Assembly (NCBI GenBank): GCA_002633005.1 | Contig: NMRA01000514.1 | Location: 1 to 62,000, forward strand | Length of the DNA: 62,000 bases | Source of the DNA: Phoronis australis | Lineage: Eukaryota > Phoronida > Phoronidae | Direction: 5' to 3' | Shown: positions 13,320 through 26,853 of the stretch, piece after piece | How the letters are laid out: each line of letters starts with the position of its first letter | Numbering within the stretch: the first letter of the stretch is position 1 | Program-made: the position numbers and the translations under genes | The notes under the pieces: generated by a model | What the model was told of the DNA's origin: nothing | The model's input: the letters and a program-made list of their open reading frames with translations, nothing else | The model's database searches: none

Positions 13320-13780
13320 CTGCGTCACCGCGAGATCCCACCACAAACAACAAAAGGTTGTATTGAATAGGCAAGGTACCAAAACTACACGGAACGGACT
13401 CATAAACACGGTCACGGACGCACGACTCACGCACCTGCAAACACCGTTCACTGACTCACAAACATGGGAACGGATTCACAAAACACGACCCGTTCACCCA
13501 AATACACGGGACACCGACTAACATTCACGAAAAATAGACGGTTAACATGTCCTGTGTATTTTTGGTTGAATGGATCATGTTTTGCGAGTCCGTTCCCGTG
13601 TTTGTGAGTCAGTGAACGGTGTGGTGTTTCGAGGTACGTGAGTCGTGTTCATGCGTCCGTGACCGTGTTTATTCGAGTCCGTTAACTTTGTAGTTTAGGT
13701 ACCTTGATAGGGATCTGAATAGAACACCATTGCGTGCGGGTGTTATTCGCAGCTGTTTGAATTAAAGGTGATTCTCGCGA
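13320..13780. mobile_element. Foldback element (long inverted repeat)
   Basis: The left arm (about 13372-13510) and right arm (about 13545-13702) are imperfect reverse complements. GGTACC-AAAACTACACGGAACGGACTC on the left answers GAGTCCGTTAACTTTGTAGTTTAGGTACC on the right, and the arms share the ACGGTCACGGACGCA and CCGTTCACTGACTCACAAAC blocks. Weaker pairing continues outward. No transposase frame; a non-autonomous foldback or MITE-like element. Confidence 0.75.
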
Positions 13781-15402
13781 TGACGTAGACAAAATTGAGC
13801 CACTGCGCCCAACAGTTCGTTACATTAGGCAATTAATGGCACTAGTGGGTTCAGAGCGATGCTCTTAACATGCTGTAGGCTACTGTAGGAACCAAATTTA
13901 CACGTGTTACCGTTGAAGATAGGCTTTAATGTCACTCAGTGAGAAAGGACAGGTATTCATACCAGATGCCTTTGGTTTTCGTTTCACTGGGATCGAGTTT
14001 CAATGGCCTACAGAAGCGCTTGTAAAAAAGGTCCAGTTGGGGCACGTCGCTTTCCTACATGTGACCTCATGCAGCCTCAGTAAAGTCCACAATTAGATCC
14101 TTGAAGGTAAACACAACATCATATCACTTGACTCGCTTTGGGCCCAAAATCTGATCCTGAACTAGACAACAGCGTTACCAGTTCTTCTTTAGCTTCAGTC
14201 CCTCATGCGTCTTCCAGGAAAGGCAATAAACCATTGTTGTCCACACATGACTCATTGCCTATGAAATGGCGTCATCACCAATGAGGCTGGGTGGTGAAGC
14301 AGTCAGATATAGTTCCTCTTCACACACAAACAATCCACTGGCACACTTTCTTATGGTAACTTAGTACTGCGGCCACTTTTTCATGCAGCACTGCCGGCTG
14401 CTGTGTGAACGCCATGTTCAGGAAAGAGAAAGGATTAACAAAGCTTGTCTGTGTTGAGGCTTGACGTGGAATCAAAGATGTCACTGAACCTGGAACAAAT
14501 ATTGAAACATGAATAATTAAGTACGTGAGGTTGGGTCAAATATGTTGCCCTTGTTTTTCAAAAATGTGATATGGTTACTGCTTTACAATTTCACACAAAA
14601 TTAAATAATTATTATTTCCAGAAAGCTAGGGTGTATATAATATAAGCGTCTTTAGTTTTCATTCCTAGCCATAACATTGATCTAAACGCATCACTTGTCT
14701 GCAAATTATGCAAGTTATTTGAGACAATTTCAAACCTTTGTTACCATTTTCAAGCTTTTGAATTTTGATACTTTCAGCAATAATAAACAATGATTACAGA
14801 TTCATAGGTCTGTCAAGCACACTTCTGGTCTAAGGCTGAGGGAAATCTTTCTCAGACTTTTTATTTTAATTCTAATAAAACTTGGGTCACATAAAATGAT
14901 GGATAACCTTTCTGTTGTTTAAGAGTAATTAAACATCCTAAGGCACCAGTGTCTGCATATTGGCAGTAAGAATACATGTATGTTCAAATATGACTTCACT
15001 AGTATGTTCACATACATTAAAAATGCAATTTTCACAAAAATGGCAGTCATATGAATTTATAAACGATTTGCAACATTTCAAGGAATAAGACGGTTCAGTT
15101 GTTGAGAAGTCAGAGAATGTAATATATTTTTAGGAGATTACAATGCATAGCAAAACCGTTTCATAAAACGTAAAAGAACTTCAGGAAGTTTAACAATTAC
15201 CTCACCATGTTCTTTCCCCCGTACACTATTACATGTAATTTCCAGACATTCAGTTGCACCAAATTTTACAGCCTCAACCCCGTATGCCAACCTCCGCTAA
15301 GGACCTGCATATGTAAATTAAAAAGACAACTTCCATAGCTTTCTTTAAAAATAGCTGTCCCTTTTCAAAAGGTTTTGTTCTTTGTCTCCGATACAAAAAG
15401 TA

Positions 15403-17949
15403 GGCTTTGATACGCCGTAAAATGTAAGAATTTCGTAAAATGGAACCACTGTTACATTTTATGTAACAACTGTTACATTTTATGTCATTGTTACATTTTA
15501 CGTTGCTAGGCCTCTTTTAAAATGTAAAAATATGTTACATTTTTTGTAATTGTTACAATTTACGTCGAATGCACATGCCAGAAATGTACCATTGTTACGA
15601 AAGCGAAGTCATATTTCATGAGTTTGCAAGGTACTTGTCACACGGAAGAAAACCGTTCACACACCTAACGCCTTCTTTCTCGGATTGTGTGAACGAAATT
15701 CTATCAAATGTGCCAGGTTGACTTTAAAGATGTGTCCTTTGTACTTTCCATGGTTTTTTGAACATGAGTTATTTAACGGTGTAGTAAAAAATGTACAGCG
15801 CGCAGTTTCAACTCCACACGAAAGGAGTTTCCAGGATCAGGTAACAAGTTTTTTATCGTTAAAGCGTTCTTGCATTTTTGTTGACGCTTATAAACTAATT
15901 TTTATCCGACATTGTAGTAAACACATTTCCCTTAGTAAGAACAGCAATGACATCCTATTTGGCTTTTATTTATGGTACTTCTTCGGGAACGAAAGACAAT
16001 TACAAAATTTTTTATGGAGAATTCAACTTCGGAAGCCAATTTGATAGAAAATAAACACCAGTTTTAGTCCACGATAGTTTGCTTTATTTCGGCCAGTGTT
16101 TTATTGCCTTGGAGTCATCGCTAATGCAGTAATTGCTCTGCTTCAAACAAAAGGAGCAAAGCCAAAGTTTCTGTTGCCGACAGGTGATGTCTACCACCTT
16201 AGTTATGAATGAAAATTTCTTAAAGACAATGTGGTGGAAGGAAATAAAAGCACGCATTTATTTGCCGGCAGTTTGACACATTTTGCCAAAGCTACAATAA
16301 AATATTGCCGTTGAAAAGGGCGAGCCATTCAAAAAAGTGTCGTCCTAGTGACGAAAGAAATATCATTGTTCCTGCGATGTCAAACCTCTCTGAAATATTG
16401 GTGGTAACAAGAGATCAAACCGTGGCGTGTAAACGTAAAAATGGGATGCCTGGCACTCTGAAGGCACCTGATTATTTTGCTCCTGTCTAGATCTATAGTT
16501 TAAAGGGGCAATAGTTCAAAAAGCTGACTGTTGGGCTTTCGGACTATAAAAACATTCAATTTCTCTTTCTATTACCTTTTAAGATAAAATATGAATTAAA
16601 ACTGCTATTTGGCCAATGGTCGTTAGTTTGAAGTACATATAAATTAGGATAAAGATTGGACTTTCTACTATTAATTGACGTGAAGTCACGTGTCTCATGA
16701 GTCGCCATTTTTGTGTTGCAGCTCGGAGATAAGGGAATTTGGTATATTAATCCTTTTGATGCATTGCATTTTAATCTTTTTGATGCATTATATTAAAAGC
16801 TCATATTAAACATCGCTGACTTCGACATAGGCGGTTTTTGTTCCATACAATATTGGGGCCCATTCCACATAAAATTGTTGCGTGTCTTGTATGTTCGTTA
16901 CACCCTATTCTAATGAGCCGTTGACCGCAACTGAGTAGTCGTTAGTTCTCGAAGAATGTCTGTGTCCAGATTTCAACGTAACGCAATTTTGAACTTTCTT
17001 TGACCAGGAATGTTTTCAACAAGAGACAGTTTTGCGGTCTGAATTCAGTTCTTCGTGGCAAACTACAGATGGACATAGTTATATCTACAAATAATACAGT
17101 GCTTGCCGATAGTTCAGAAATAATCAATTTTTGAATTTGGTGCTCGTCTAAACAAGTTTTTAAATCTTAATCTCCTCGTTTCCAAAACGTAGGCGTGCTC
17201 TGCATCCACAACTGTCAAGACGTTCCTCACAATATCGTTAAAGCTGAACTTAAGAGCCCCTTTAAAATCCTATTGGGACAGCACTTGCTGTCCACTATGG
17301 AAAGCCTGATGACAACATTGAACAATAAATGAGATGATTTTAAAATCTTTGATGTCCATGATATTTTAGCACTTTGTTAAACTGGTATTGTGTCCTCGTA
17401 AATAAATTACTAATAAAAACGATAATAGGTAGCCAAATTCATGTCGTGTCAGCCCGGAGTGCATTCCTATAGTAGATGTATACGAAAAGTGCCGCTCAAA
17501 AGACTGTTTTTTCACAGAAAAAATACTCTGCAAAATTGTGTCATTTTTGACGAAACTAAAAGGTGTCTTTCCTGAATTTCTGGAACAGACGTGTGCGAAA
17601 ATGTGAGGTTTTACACAATTTAGTCTCTAAGTGGGTAATTTTTGTACGAGCCCACTCTCTAAATGGGTTGGCATTCAAATATTTCGGGCGCCACTCCTCG
17701 TCTAAAAATACTCCAGTACACCCGGCTGTGTCAGATACCACTTGTTCGTGATTTTGGTCATTTTCTTTGCAATATGATGTGGGTTTCGTAAAATGTAACA
17801 ATGGTACATTTCTCGCATATGCGTCCGACGTAAAGTGTAACAACTATGTAAAATGTAACAACTTGTTACATTTTAGGAGAGGCTTAGCAACGTAAAATGT
17901 AACAATGACGTAACATGTAGCAGTTGTTACATTTACGGCGTATCAAGGC
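15403..17949. mobile_element. ~2.5-kb element with long terminal inverted repeats built of TGTTACATTTTA motifs
   Basis: The left end reads GGCTTTGATACGCCGTAAAA and the right end is its near reverse complement (ACGGCGTATCAAGGCTTT). Inside each end are about 170 bp packed with direct and inverted TGTTACATTTTA/TAAAATGTAACA motifs. The interior has plus-strand frames at 15685-16044 (119 codons) and a minus-strand frame at 17556-17843 (95 codons), neither resembling a known transposase. It lies in the first intron of copy A and has no counterpart in unit B. Probably a large non-autonomous DNA transposon, or one of an unrecognised family. Confidence 0.7.
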
Positions 17950-19504
17950 TTTGGATAGGAAGTTCTTGCTGGTTAGCTGCCTGCAGTCAACTGCTTAAAT
18001 CCAATTTTCAGGTGAAAACAGACATGATATATTTCCATGTCAACATGTAATAGATTTCCGGACGACATAGGATAAGGAATAAACAAATAGTCTAATGGAT
18101 GTTTGTGATGTACCCTTTGGGCTTGGGCTGTAAGCTTACCTCACTGTTGTATTACTGTCATTCAGCATTAATTGATGCAACTGTCACTGATAAACTGTTA
18201 GAAATCATTCCAAACATTAATGATACTGCTTTGGTGTACAAAAACACCCCGAGTGCTATGTCAAGTATCGTAACACACATCAGTCATCACAACAAACAAT
18301 GATTAACCGATTTGCAACTGCCGCGAAGTCAACATCGGCCAGTACCTAAATTAACAGGTATCAGTTTTTTAAACATAGAATAATCGTTAAAAATAAGCAC
18401 AGACCTTACCTTTGTATAAGGTAACGCTTACTTCTTCTCATAGAAGCACCCTTTTCCCGCAATCTCAGCTTCTGTTGGCACGGATGCAAGTCATTTCATC
18501 ATGTATTTAAAGGGCTCGCGAAATCGAGGCTGCTTAATCCATCACCACTAGTACAGGTGTGCCCTCTTTTAGTGTAAAGATTGTCGAATAGATAAAAAAT
18601 TCAGTCCAATTTCGAGTTCAGAGATTTGACGCGGGTCATGGCAATGAAAAGAGTGGACTCTCTAAAAAGAGATATTGGCTGTAGACGCACTAAAGTTTGA
18701 AGTAAAAAAGACTTGTTGTTCTGATTAGCTCGGTTCTATAAAACGGAGTAATAATATTTAGATTGTTCTCGAATTTCCCGACTTGTATCAACTTTTGACA
18801 AACGTTTACCATCCTCAAGAAAATAACTAAAAGATAGTTGTCATTAAGACAACATTTCCTTTGTTTTCACCCGTAATAAGCACAAAACAGTTTCACCGAA
18901 CAAAAATGATGATTTACAACTCATTAGAAAAAATTCGTTTTTACCAACAAATGTTCTCGGTTTGAACATGGAACTCTAAAGCTGGAATGCCAGCTCCCAC
19001 ACGAGGCCTGTTGCATGTTTTTGTATTCTATTATTGCGATCCCGAGACTAGCTGAGAACGTTTGCACTTAGAATTTCCAGCTGCCAGCTCGACTGTGTTT
19101 TGATCGAGAGTAGTAGTTATCATATCAAGCAAAATTTCATTGCTTCACTTTCATTTTGTTATTGTTGTTCATCAAGAGAGACTCCTGAGGTACAACTCCA
19201 TACAATCAGCGATTTCTCGGCAAAATTAGTCAGCAAACCCAACAATTGTACTGGTCATTCTTTGTAAGCACCGACCTGTGTGCCCATGGTGGATACCGGG
19301 AGTAGTTTGGCCTCTGATTTCTTTTCAGCTCCAGTTGTAGAACCACTTTCAACAACCGGGCACACTACATGCCAGGAGTTTTTCAAGAAGGACTTTTGGG
19401 TGTTAAAATCATGTTACAGTATTTTCGGAAGTAAGTTACATTTGGCCATAAGGCAGGTGCGGTAGCGTAATTGTCGAAATATTACTCATGTTTAGCTATT
19501 AGTG

Positions 19505-19580
19505 TGTTTGAGTGTGTGTGTGTGTGTGCGCGTGCGAGTGTGTGTGCGCGCACGCGAGCGGTTTGTGTGCTCGTGTGTGT
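19505..19580. repeat. Imperfect GT microsatellite
   Basis: A GT/GC-rich alternating purine-pyrimidine run of about 75 bp, a potential Z-DNA former. The open frame across it is incidental. Confidence 0.8.
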
Positions 19581-21161
19581 AATGTATTCATTTGGTTCTA
19601 TGATAATCTATTTGTGCAATGGTAATTCGATATCTGAGACATACTTGAAGATCTACCCTTATCGGTGGTCTTTACCTATACAGCGAAATAAAATTTTACA
19701 TTGTAAAAATCTATTCCAGTACTACGTGTTGCTGATGGTGTAAAGTGTTTTTGCTAGTTGCACCGCTCTTGGCACACTGTCCCACTTTCTTTATTGTTTT
19801 CTCCCGTTCCCCCACACGATCTAAATTTACCGATTTTTGACACACGGCCAAATTGCTATGTTGTAATACTTGGATATCATTGAAATTTCCCACGCGACAT
19901 GGCCATATTTTCTTGCTCAACTAAACAGAAGGAAATGGTACGATTTATGGGCTTTGCATCACCCTCAATTTCCCATTCAACTATAAAACCAACAAAAACG
20001 CTGTCGGGCATTTTCGTGTGTTACATCTCCGTTCAACAAAAAAAGAAAACGCTGACGGTATGTCTGTCGTGTTGTAGCAAATATTTCACCCATGCGTTTT
20101 GCCTTAGACCCAGATGTCACGCATTTTATCCTGAAGTCCTGCTTTTCAATCAACTTGTTCCGTTTTTTCGTTCTTGAATGTTGACCGTGATTACTATGCA
20201 ACAGTTGTTCAAAATAACGTTGTACAAAATAGATCAGGATCACTAACTTTTACTTTTTGCAAATTCTTACCTGCAACCAATGCTTCACAGCCCACTTCAT
20301 TGCTACGTGACAGAAGATTACCCATTTGTTATCGATCAGAAAACATTTATCTACAAATTTCGGATACATATTTGGAATAGCTTTTCGTATTTTTCGAAAA
20401 TGTCACTGCATTCTGATTTTTTACTGAAGAATGTGATTACATGAAACAGCACCATTTCCAAATAATGATAACACATAAAGATGACTGCAATGATGGACGA
20501 ATTCCTGACTTCATTATCCACAGCAAATGTGAGGTATTCATGTACCAAAAGCTTTGTCTTTAAAGCGTAGAAATTTTTTGACTCTTTAAAATTACTCCGC
20601 TAATGGCTTAACTAGTCGTTTATACAGTGTATAACATCTCTTGTTCACTTCCTTATTACTTTACTACTACACGCCGTTAATTTTGCATTTTGGTCGATAA
20701 CACTCTTGGTTTTTCAATTAAAAAACATTTTAAACCTGTCAGGTATGCTAATTACTTATGATTTGAATTAATCTTTTGCTTCCGGTAGAATCATCGCAAA
20801 CTGACAAAGGGCTTTTTGGTGACGTGGATTTTATGCAATTCGGTTGACAAACGGCAGAGTTCCGAAAAGTTTTAATGACAGCAAATAACATAGCAAGTAC
20901 ATATACTGGAACAAACGAATGTAAACAACTCACACGTATGCGCGGCTCAACCTCAGCGGCCGCGAGATTAGAGTTGTCAGTCCAGGGCTAGAGTTTTGCG
21001 ATTCCAACCAATAAAAGTTTGATAGCGGGACTAGGAATATGCAAAGTGCGCCCTCCTGCCTTCACCCTGTGCCCAATGTTCAACGACTCGGCAGTAAAGA
21101 TACATGTACATGTACACGTCCTGAAAACACGTAAACTTTAAATCGTATTTGCCTAACTTAC

Positions 21162-21260
21162 CTCGGTGTTCGATGAACTTCCTAGTGCGATGGCCACAGT
21201 CAGGATCATTTTTATAAAGTCAACCAGCAGAGCTTGATCGGTATTGAGCCAATTAGCTTC
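21162..21260 (-). promoter_or_regulatory. TATA promoter and non-coding first exon of copy A
   Basis: On the minus strand an inverted CCAAT box (within 21246-21255) is followed by a TATAAA box (21216-21211). About 50 bases after the TATA box comes a consensus donor (exon end 21162, then GTAAGTTAG). The same elements with nearly the same spacing occur in unit B at 33562-33645. The transcription start is inferred at about 21185, giving a first exon of only some 20-25 bases. The coding exon would be reached after an intron of about 10 kb (21161-10954). Confidence 0.65.
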
Positions 21261-21885
21261 AAGTATTACTCTGCACTTCACATGACTCTTTGGCATGTCG
21301 CCCTAGATGTTTGTGCCATGCTTTCAGTTCTGATATCTTTTTCTTGCTAAAAAGTCTCCGACACATTAACCTCGTCTTAAGTCACACGTTAAATATCTCT
21401 TTTATCAAGCAACTTTTTCCGTATGTTCATACACTCTACTGTCTAAAATAGCTAAACATGCATATACAGAAAACAGAGATGTTGATATATGATTTGCCAC
21501 ATACACGTGAGCAACACCTATGCACTTATTTCGTGACCATGGCAAACTTGAGAATAACAAGTGAAGCTGAACAGCATTGTCTTCTGTATTCACAGTGCTT
21601 CCAATAATCTTTCGTAATCAAAATTTTTAGTTTGTCTACATGTAATAGTTCGTTTGAAAATATCAGGACACCTCTCCGATGGTAAGGGAAGGCTTTGTGC
21701 GACTGGTAACGTGAAACTGTCGTTTTTTCATATCCGTTAAGCGTGAGATTCACCGTGATTGCGTATTTGTATTTTTAGGCTAGCGTAAACCATGCATATA
21801 CATGTACCCTACTATGGTGAACGAAAAATGGGATTGGTGAGTCCCGTGGAGGTCCAGCGTCCGTGGAAAGAGAATTAGTGGCTAA

Positions 21886-21968
21886 AATCCTTAGGATCCG
21901 CCAATCCTTAGGATCCGCCAATCCTTAGGATCCGCCAATCCTTAGGATCCGCCAATCCTTAGGATCCG
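21886..21968. repeat. 17-bp tandem repeat, about five copies
   Basis: CCAATCCTTAGGATCCG is repeated perfectly four times (21901-21968), preceded by one partial copy. Each copy has a near-palindromic ATCCTTAGGAT core. Confidence 0.95.
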
Positions 21969-23219
21969 CAGAATTATCGCCAATCAGCCTGAGAATTGGT
22001 GGCATTCGGTGTTGATAATTGAAGTCCGACTACAGGAGGAAACAGAATCAGTTGTTATCTGCGAAACATTAAAAAACGAGGTCGTCTTGAAACGTAAAAT
22101 CGATAATTTTGCAAGGATGAACCGTCACACCACCACTTCGTCCCATTTTCTTTTTCCAGTGATCAGGAGGAGGAATGGCTAATATTTCTAAGTGTATTTC
22201 ATAACTATACATGTATCAGTACAATTTATACTAAATAACTAGATAAATTATACAGTACCCTAACACTAAGCACTAGTTTCTAATGAAGTCAGTCTTTCAA
22301 GCAACATTGACGTCACAGTATCGATTGTTAGGCACGACAACTTTTTGTGCTCAGTCTGGACGAGACAGTTTAAGCAGACTCATTTGACCTTTCGGGAATG
22401 TTATCTGTTCTGAAAGCTTTTTGTCACCCTATCGCGTGTAATGATTAAAGAAACCGCGATTCTGTTCTGTTGTTTTTTAATAAAATGGATTTAATTAACG
22501 AGAATAACAGCTACAGTTCCTGAAACCGGGACTAGTGACGCACCGAGCAAGTTACAAAAACATCAACCTATCCGGGAAAAGACGGGCTCCCTCAGTTTTC
22601 ATTCCTCGGGCTTTACGGGTATAGTTCCGATAACTTAGCGTCGTGGTCGAGGTGTCCGCAGATTTTCAGTCCCAGTGTCTTTAGAACCAGGGACTTGATC
22701 CTATTAACTGAATAAAGGTATTGATGTTATTGCAACACTATTGCACCGAATTTTATATTTAAACCTTTTGTGTAAAATGTTTATGTTGTGATTTCAGATA
22801 CCATGACCATGGTATCAGCCTGGGATTTTATTTTGCTCGAAGAACAAGCCTCATTTCGTTGTCCATTGCCCCTCTTTGAGCACACGATGTTTTCCTGAGC
22901 TTATCGGGGTCCTCATGATAATCGAAAGCATTTAGGTCAAACCTGTTGTCAGTTTTTTCGTCCTTAAGCTTTTCTACGGGTGAAAAAAAGTTGAGTAACA
23001 TTGACACTAGCATCTGTCTTTCAACTCACAAATGGACGATAAAACAGTTATTGTATGGTGACGACGATCTATTATTCTTATATTAGAACCATTAAATTAT
23101 CCTTGAACAACCGAAATGTGTATAGTTCAGTGAAAAGTTTGGAGTCAATATTCAGCAATATAATGGGTCATCAAAAATCAAATGTGGTGTGGTCTGCAGT
23201 CTCACATCTGGTTGGGATC

Positions 23220-24560
23220 CTGATCAATAGGGAGACAGTGAGGCTAGTTAGTGGTTTGAGCCCTGAACTCGAATCCTGTCTTTACTGGCAGACAATCGAG
23301 CATTGTAGAAAACTCTGACTCCTTCTCGTCTGAGTTCAGTCTTACTTGTGATTGAATGAATGTATGTAATGGAATTAACATGAACCACTTCGGAATATTC
23401 GACTTTGAGTGTGAAGTGTAAAGAAGAGAGAGAAAATATACATGCATGACCTTTGAGCAAAGACAACTCCTCTGTTATGTTCGGAACCATGAGATACAAA
23501 CGTGTGACCATCCCATCTTAACTGCCATTCAGGCAAGGCCATTTGCGAACTACGGCTTTCCTGGAGAAAAACTACATCGACGTTGTTAAAGGAATTAAAA
23601 AGGACACATGATTGTTTCATTGTACGTTCCCTTGCAATTGAAAGTAGTTCAATTTAATTTGCTCACGAGTCATGGTCTTTTATTTTGAGGCTGTGAGACT
23701 TGCTGATCTAAACCTAATTAACAAGAAAAGCTCACCAGTGTGTCACGAGATTAAAATGCTAATTTAGTAAAAATATCTCGTGACTGCGACACGAGATTCA
23801 TCAGATGTTTAGTGAAGGCGCACATGCAAGTAATGTTATGGGAATTGAACCCAATAAGAATATAAAGCCAAGTCGTACCAAAGTTTCAGTTGTTTTACGG
23901 GAATTTAACGTTTTCAGGTAACAAGAGTGGCAATTTACATCTGGATTTTAATTGATGTGCTCTGGCAGCGGTTAAACCTATTGTAGGCCTACGCACCCGA
24001 AGAGTTCAGTACCCGGTTGCATGAAACAGCCCCAGATACACTGTAGGACTCAACTATTTTACATAATCTACTGCGTATTTCTAGACGTGTCAAAAACACT
24101 GCTCGTCCTTTCTTGTGCTGTTTGAGTCTCATTACTAAGTCAGCTTTTTACTTTGATACAAGTCGAGAGTTAACTCCATGTTGAGTTATCCTTATTATTG
24201 AAAGTAAGTAGGGATCTCTTAGTGCAACGTTATAATAACATGACTAAGTGGAAATGTAAATGAGTTTAATTATTCTTTAGTCGAACTATGCTTCGCACGG
24301 GTACCTGCTAGTGTAATGGAATCACCTTTAGCTTAATTGTATTTGGATGGGTCCCAATGACTCGTTATAAGGTGGCGTTAGGTGCGTTCTGCACTGAAAC
24401 GCCTCTACACTCTTTCCCAGTGCAACATGTACGAAAGGTACATGTAACACTGTGGAATGTTGTTTAACATGGCTTCTCATTGGTTAAAGTAACGAAACCG
24501 AAGTCTTAACATTCAGTCATTCCCATTGGTTGAAATCTGGGAAACGCCTTGCTCAGTGTT
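23220..24560. other. Spacer between duplicated units; no gene recognised
   Basis: Contains a possible decayed SINE near 23230-23330 (CTCGAATCCTG resembles a Pol III B box) and an inverted TCTCGTG/CACGAGA repeat around 23738-23796. No coding exon I can support. Confidence 0.4.
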
Positions 24561-24589
24561 GCGTGGGCGACCACCTTTGACTTGAATAG

Positions 24590-24960
24590 TTGCAATTTAT
24601 TAAAACGGCAGTGGTGGAAGTAAACCAAATTAAGGAAACCCCGATCCAGCGGCTTAAGCCCAACCAAGTACAGTGCATTAAACGGTGTGCAAGAGGTGGC
24701 GATGTGATCGGTATACTTCCGACCAAGGCATGCGCATTGATGCCCACTCATGGAATTCCGTGTCGACGGTGTCGTTCGTCATTTTTCCACAAGGCCACTT
24801 TTGGAAATAGGTGGCGCTGTGTTAGAGGGCAAAACGCCTCTAGCGTGTGTACTCGAGCATGCTGCCAATGGAATTCGGCATTATCAAAATGAAACAGGTG
24901 CTATTTCCATTGTCTCATTTCCTCGTCGCAGAAAAAAACGAACAAGTGGAATGTTTTAAT
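24590..24960 (+). pseudogene. RecQ-like helicase N-terminal fragment
   Basis: A plus-strand frame contains RLKPNQVQCIKRCARGGDVI followed by GILPT, which resembles the Q-motif/Walker A start of RecQ-type helicases (there followed by G-x-G-K-S). Here the Walker A lysine and serine are missing and the frame continues into unrelated Cys-rich text, so the domain is truncated. An overlapping frame (24750-24959) ending in a basic RRRKKR run is not recognised. Most likely a decayed gene fragment or transposon cargo between the two duplicated units. Confidence 0.35.
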
Positions 24961-26853
24961 TATTTATTGATTTTATACAACAATGCGGCAAGAATGGCTC
25001 GAGCAAAGGCGAATTGAAGCAAAGTGACTAATAACCGATTTCGTCATGGCGGCGTGTGGCGCAATCTTGAACTGTCTCTGAAAATGAAGAGAATACGTTA
25101 AGGTTACGTTTAACCCTCGAAAATCTTTCAATTTTGGTTAATATCTGAGAAATTGCCGATCAGATTGAAAGAAACCTACACTTTATGCATTGTAGGCCTA
25201 CCCAAATTAATGTTTGATCACAGTGTGGTATGAGTGGTTATCAAAACTTGAGATTTTTCTAAACTTTATGAAAAATCCAAAGCGATTCCATCAGTGTTTT
25301 GGAGATTTCATCTTGGATTTTTATGTGAAGCAAAATTTGCGCATCTTATTGACAACGTTGTTTTGCACTAACTGTGTCTTTCTTGTTTGCTAAATTTTAA
25401 TAAAAAGACAAAGTCGAGTTACAATAAATGGAACATTACTGCATAGTGAAAATAAAATTGCACAGGCTTTCTATTCTCAGAAAATATATACGTTCACAGG
25501 AATAAATTCTGCAGTTTTATAAATATTTGCAGATACACATATCTCTCGATAAGTCCCCACATGCATGTAACCTTAAGTATATAAATGTGAATTGTAAGAA
25601 ATTTTAGCAAACACAGCCTGACATTTCGGACAGTGGTTGTTTTTCAATGGTGGTTTGAGACATGGTAGTTTGGAATATACAGTAGACAGACATTGGTTCG
25701 TGTCATGATGTCACGATAGATCTGCACGCTTGTGTATGTGATTCACTTTCTTACGTAACACCACTGAAAAACGACCTCTGTCGGGAACGTCCGACTAGCT
25801 GTTTCATTCTCCTTAACTAATCTTGGCTGGACTGCACCAACGTTTAGTACACATAGACTAAATAAAGTCTCCCCTGACATTCTTCGTCTATTATTTTGTA
25901 CGTCGTTGTTAAGTATCACCGCTGCCCGAGGACCTCGAGTCTTTCGGACTAACTCATCTGCTTAGAATCTCTCCATTCCCTACTCCCTCTCTCTACATGT
26001 AGCCCGGAACATACACCAGTATGGACGCGTATTTGGTTAAAATACTCTGGAGACACCTTCGTCACACCTTTATACGTCAGGCTGTGTTGTGCATTTGTCA
26101 GTATAAAAAACTTCGAGAAAGTAAAGTCCTCACAGCCGGGTAACATAAGGCGCCTCTTTTTCGACTATGCGTAATTCGTTACATGTTTTTTCAGTTCTGT
26201 CAGCCGTAGTAATGAGGCATCCACCCTGGTTTTCTACGGGTTCTCAGAAAAGTCACGTGAATATACACGTAATTACACGTAACTACGAATAACAATATAG
26301 GAACATCGATCGATGCAAATGTTAGAGAATCATTGCTGCAGAAAAACGACATAGTTTGTTGAATGATGCGCCATATTTAGAATTGAAAATCAGTTAGCTA
26401 GCCATTCATACCTCCATGATCGTCAGTGCCCGTGTCCGCTTACGACGCGGTCGAAATGACTACCCAACGTGAGTGCATGCGTGAAGTTGACTTTCTCCAC
26501 GGCGACAAGATAAGTAGCATTTTGTTACTTGAGCGTGGCCACTTCGTACGTGCGACATATTTTGTAAACCAAAACCGTATAAATTGTGCACTTGGCACTA
26601 TATTTCGAAATATTGCTGTTTAGTCATTTTGGAAGCCTTCAAAAGACTGGCAATGGGTTTCCTCGAACGGTCAAACGAGAGGAGATCAGCATTTCACGCA
26701 CCCGCATGCCCGTGGAAAACCGATTTGTCATGGACGAAGACACGGGTAAATGGGTTGCTCTCTGGGTGAGCCGACACGGGCATGTACGATCACTGGAGCT
26801 GTGAATGGCTTGGTAAACATTTTCTAGAGCCTACAGATACATGCCTTAATTCC

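Larger units (their letters stand above)
3570..23090 (-). repeat. Duplicated unit A of the peptide-gene tandem duplication
   Basis: Segments of this interval match unit B (about 25040-35410) in the same order and orientation. The matches are the 3' flank (3650-3790 with 25060-25180), the third intron (5390-5610 with 29410-29650), the second and third coding exons, the signal-peptide exon (10798-10953 with 31281-31454), first-intron blocks (11040-11170 with 32000-32140; 18400-19000 with 32230-33310), the promoter (21150-21350 with 33550-33720) and blocks further upstream (22120-22320 with 34795-35000; 22990-23080 with 35310-35400). Unit A is about twice as long because of later insertions. The homology is patchy, so the duplication is old. 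Confidence 0.8.

Noticed and set aside
21901-21968. CRISPR-like array
   Set aside because: The 17-bp units are strictly adjacent with no spacers, and the DNA is animal; a simple minisatellite.
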